From Sedimentisphaerales bacterium (GTDB lineage: Bacteria; Planctomycetota; Phycisphaerae; Sedimentisphaerales; Anaerobacaceae): 5,431 bases of DNA. The stretch covers positions 1 to 5,431 of the forward strand of contig JAFGTU010000070.1 in NCBI GenBank assembly GCA_016933985.1. Direction: 5' to 3'. Below the pieces are notes generated by a model, which saw only the letters and a list, made by a program, of their open reading frames with translations, searched no databases and was not told the DNA's origin. The first letter of the stretch is position 1. The number at the start of each line of letters is the position of its first letter. The position numbers and the translations under genes were made by a program. Shown piece after piece: positions 5,106-5,431 of this stretch.

Positions 5106-5431
5106 TTATTGTTCGGCCTTTTGCGTGATGCCTTTGCCGAGCATAGGCAGGACCTTGGCGGCTTGGTCGGGCCCATAGTTGAAAATAGTGAAGCCGCCCG
5201 TATCGAGTCGGCGGGTGATGTTTATCTGCTCGATTAGCTTGCAAATATCGGTCTGATCCGGCCAGACGCTCAGGCCGATGCCGGGATAGCAGGGCACTTT
5301 CCCTGTCCACGGAAGCTGCTGGGCAACCATGCGCTCGAACGCGCCGCTCGAAGCCGTATAGTCCATGGGGCAGACGAAATCGAGGTATCCGCGGTCGCAC
5401 CAGAGCTTCCAGTCCTGGCCGACCGAGTCGC
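5106..5431 (-). CDS. GHL10-like (YngK/DUF187-type) glycosyl hydrolase, C-terminal part only
   Basis: The minus-strand frame is open from the window edge (first full codon at 5429-5427) to TAA at 5108-5106, about 107 residues, so the N-terminal part lies outside the window. The visible sequence carries features I associate with the GHL10 / DUF187 (YngK-like) TIM-barrel family: DWKLWCDRGYLDFVCPMDYT at the start, then KVPCYPGIGLSVWP, and a closing GGFTIFNYG near the C-terminus. Members are mostly secreted or lipoprotein glycosidases of poorly defined substrate, often annotated 'family 10 glycosylhydrolase'. It ends 31 bases before the CinA-like gene on the same strand, so the two are probably one transcription unit. 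The internal ATG at 5366 lies in a conserved block and is not a start. Confidence 0.75.
   Translation of the reverse strand, partial: DSVGQDWKLWCDRGYLDFVCPMDYTASSGAFERMVAQQLPWTGKVPCYPGIGLSVWPDQTDICKLIEQINITRRLDTGGFTIFNYGPDQAAKVLPMLGKGITQKAEQ

Noticed and set aside
4948..5400. A 150-residue minus-strand frame
   Set aside because: It overlaps the GHL10-like and CinA-like genes in another frame and is Arg/Pro-rich without motifs.

Overview
This window most likely comes from a Planctomycetota-type bacterium, possibly Phycisphaerae-like. I infer this from the style of the RHS repeats, the REP-associated transposase with its 'ctagggacagccacctatttt' repeats, and an unusual CinA-like protein next to a GHL10-type glycosidase. 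No rRNA, tRNA or CRISPR is visible, so the taxonomy is only an impression.

Left two thirds (about 88-3690, + strand): a decayed array of orphan Rhs polymorphic-toxin modules. Three pieces of RHS core alternate with small cassette genes. Piece 1 (88-645) carries the end of an RHS core, the DPSG boundary motif and an unrecognised C-terminal tip. It overlaps by 4 bases a TPR-repeat gene (642-1442), which sits where an immunity gene is expected. Piece 2 (1439-1963) is RHS core only, cut off at about 1788-1805. Piece 3 (3220-3882) is a near-duplicate of piece 2 that loses RHS similarity at about 3687. Between pieces 2 and 3 lie a REP-type transposase element (about 1924-2609) and a small cysteine-containing protein (2665-3144), which could be an orphan immunity protein whose toxin tip is gone. 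No piece has both a full core and a full tip, so the array looks like a reservoir or graveyard of tips and not an active Rhs gene.

The transposase (2020-2541) keeps its N-terminal start block, the tyrosine region and its C-terminal domain. It lacks the whole central block that normally carries the HVTxRG segment and the HUH histidines, as if deleted in frame. It is flanked by inverted copies of a 23-base repeat (21/23 identical) and preceded by a REP-like hairpin.

Right third (3746-5431, - strand): a higher-GC, apparently chromosomal operon converging on the Rhs array. A partial GHL10-like glycosidase (5106 to window end) lies 31 bases upstream of a CinA-like gene (3746-5074). The CinA-like protein has an N-terminal signal-like segment, a recognisable CinA/MoCF domain and a C-terminal amidohydrolase-like domain in which the usual catalytic residues are replaced. 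It may be an exported or membrane-anchored pseudoenzyme.
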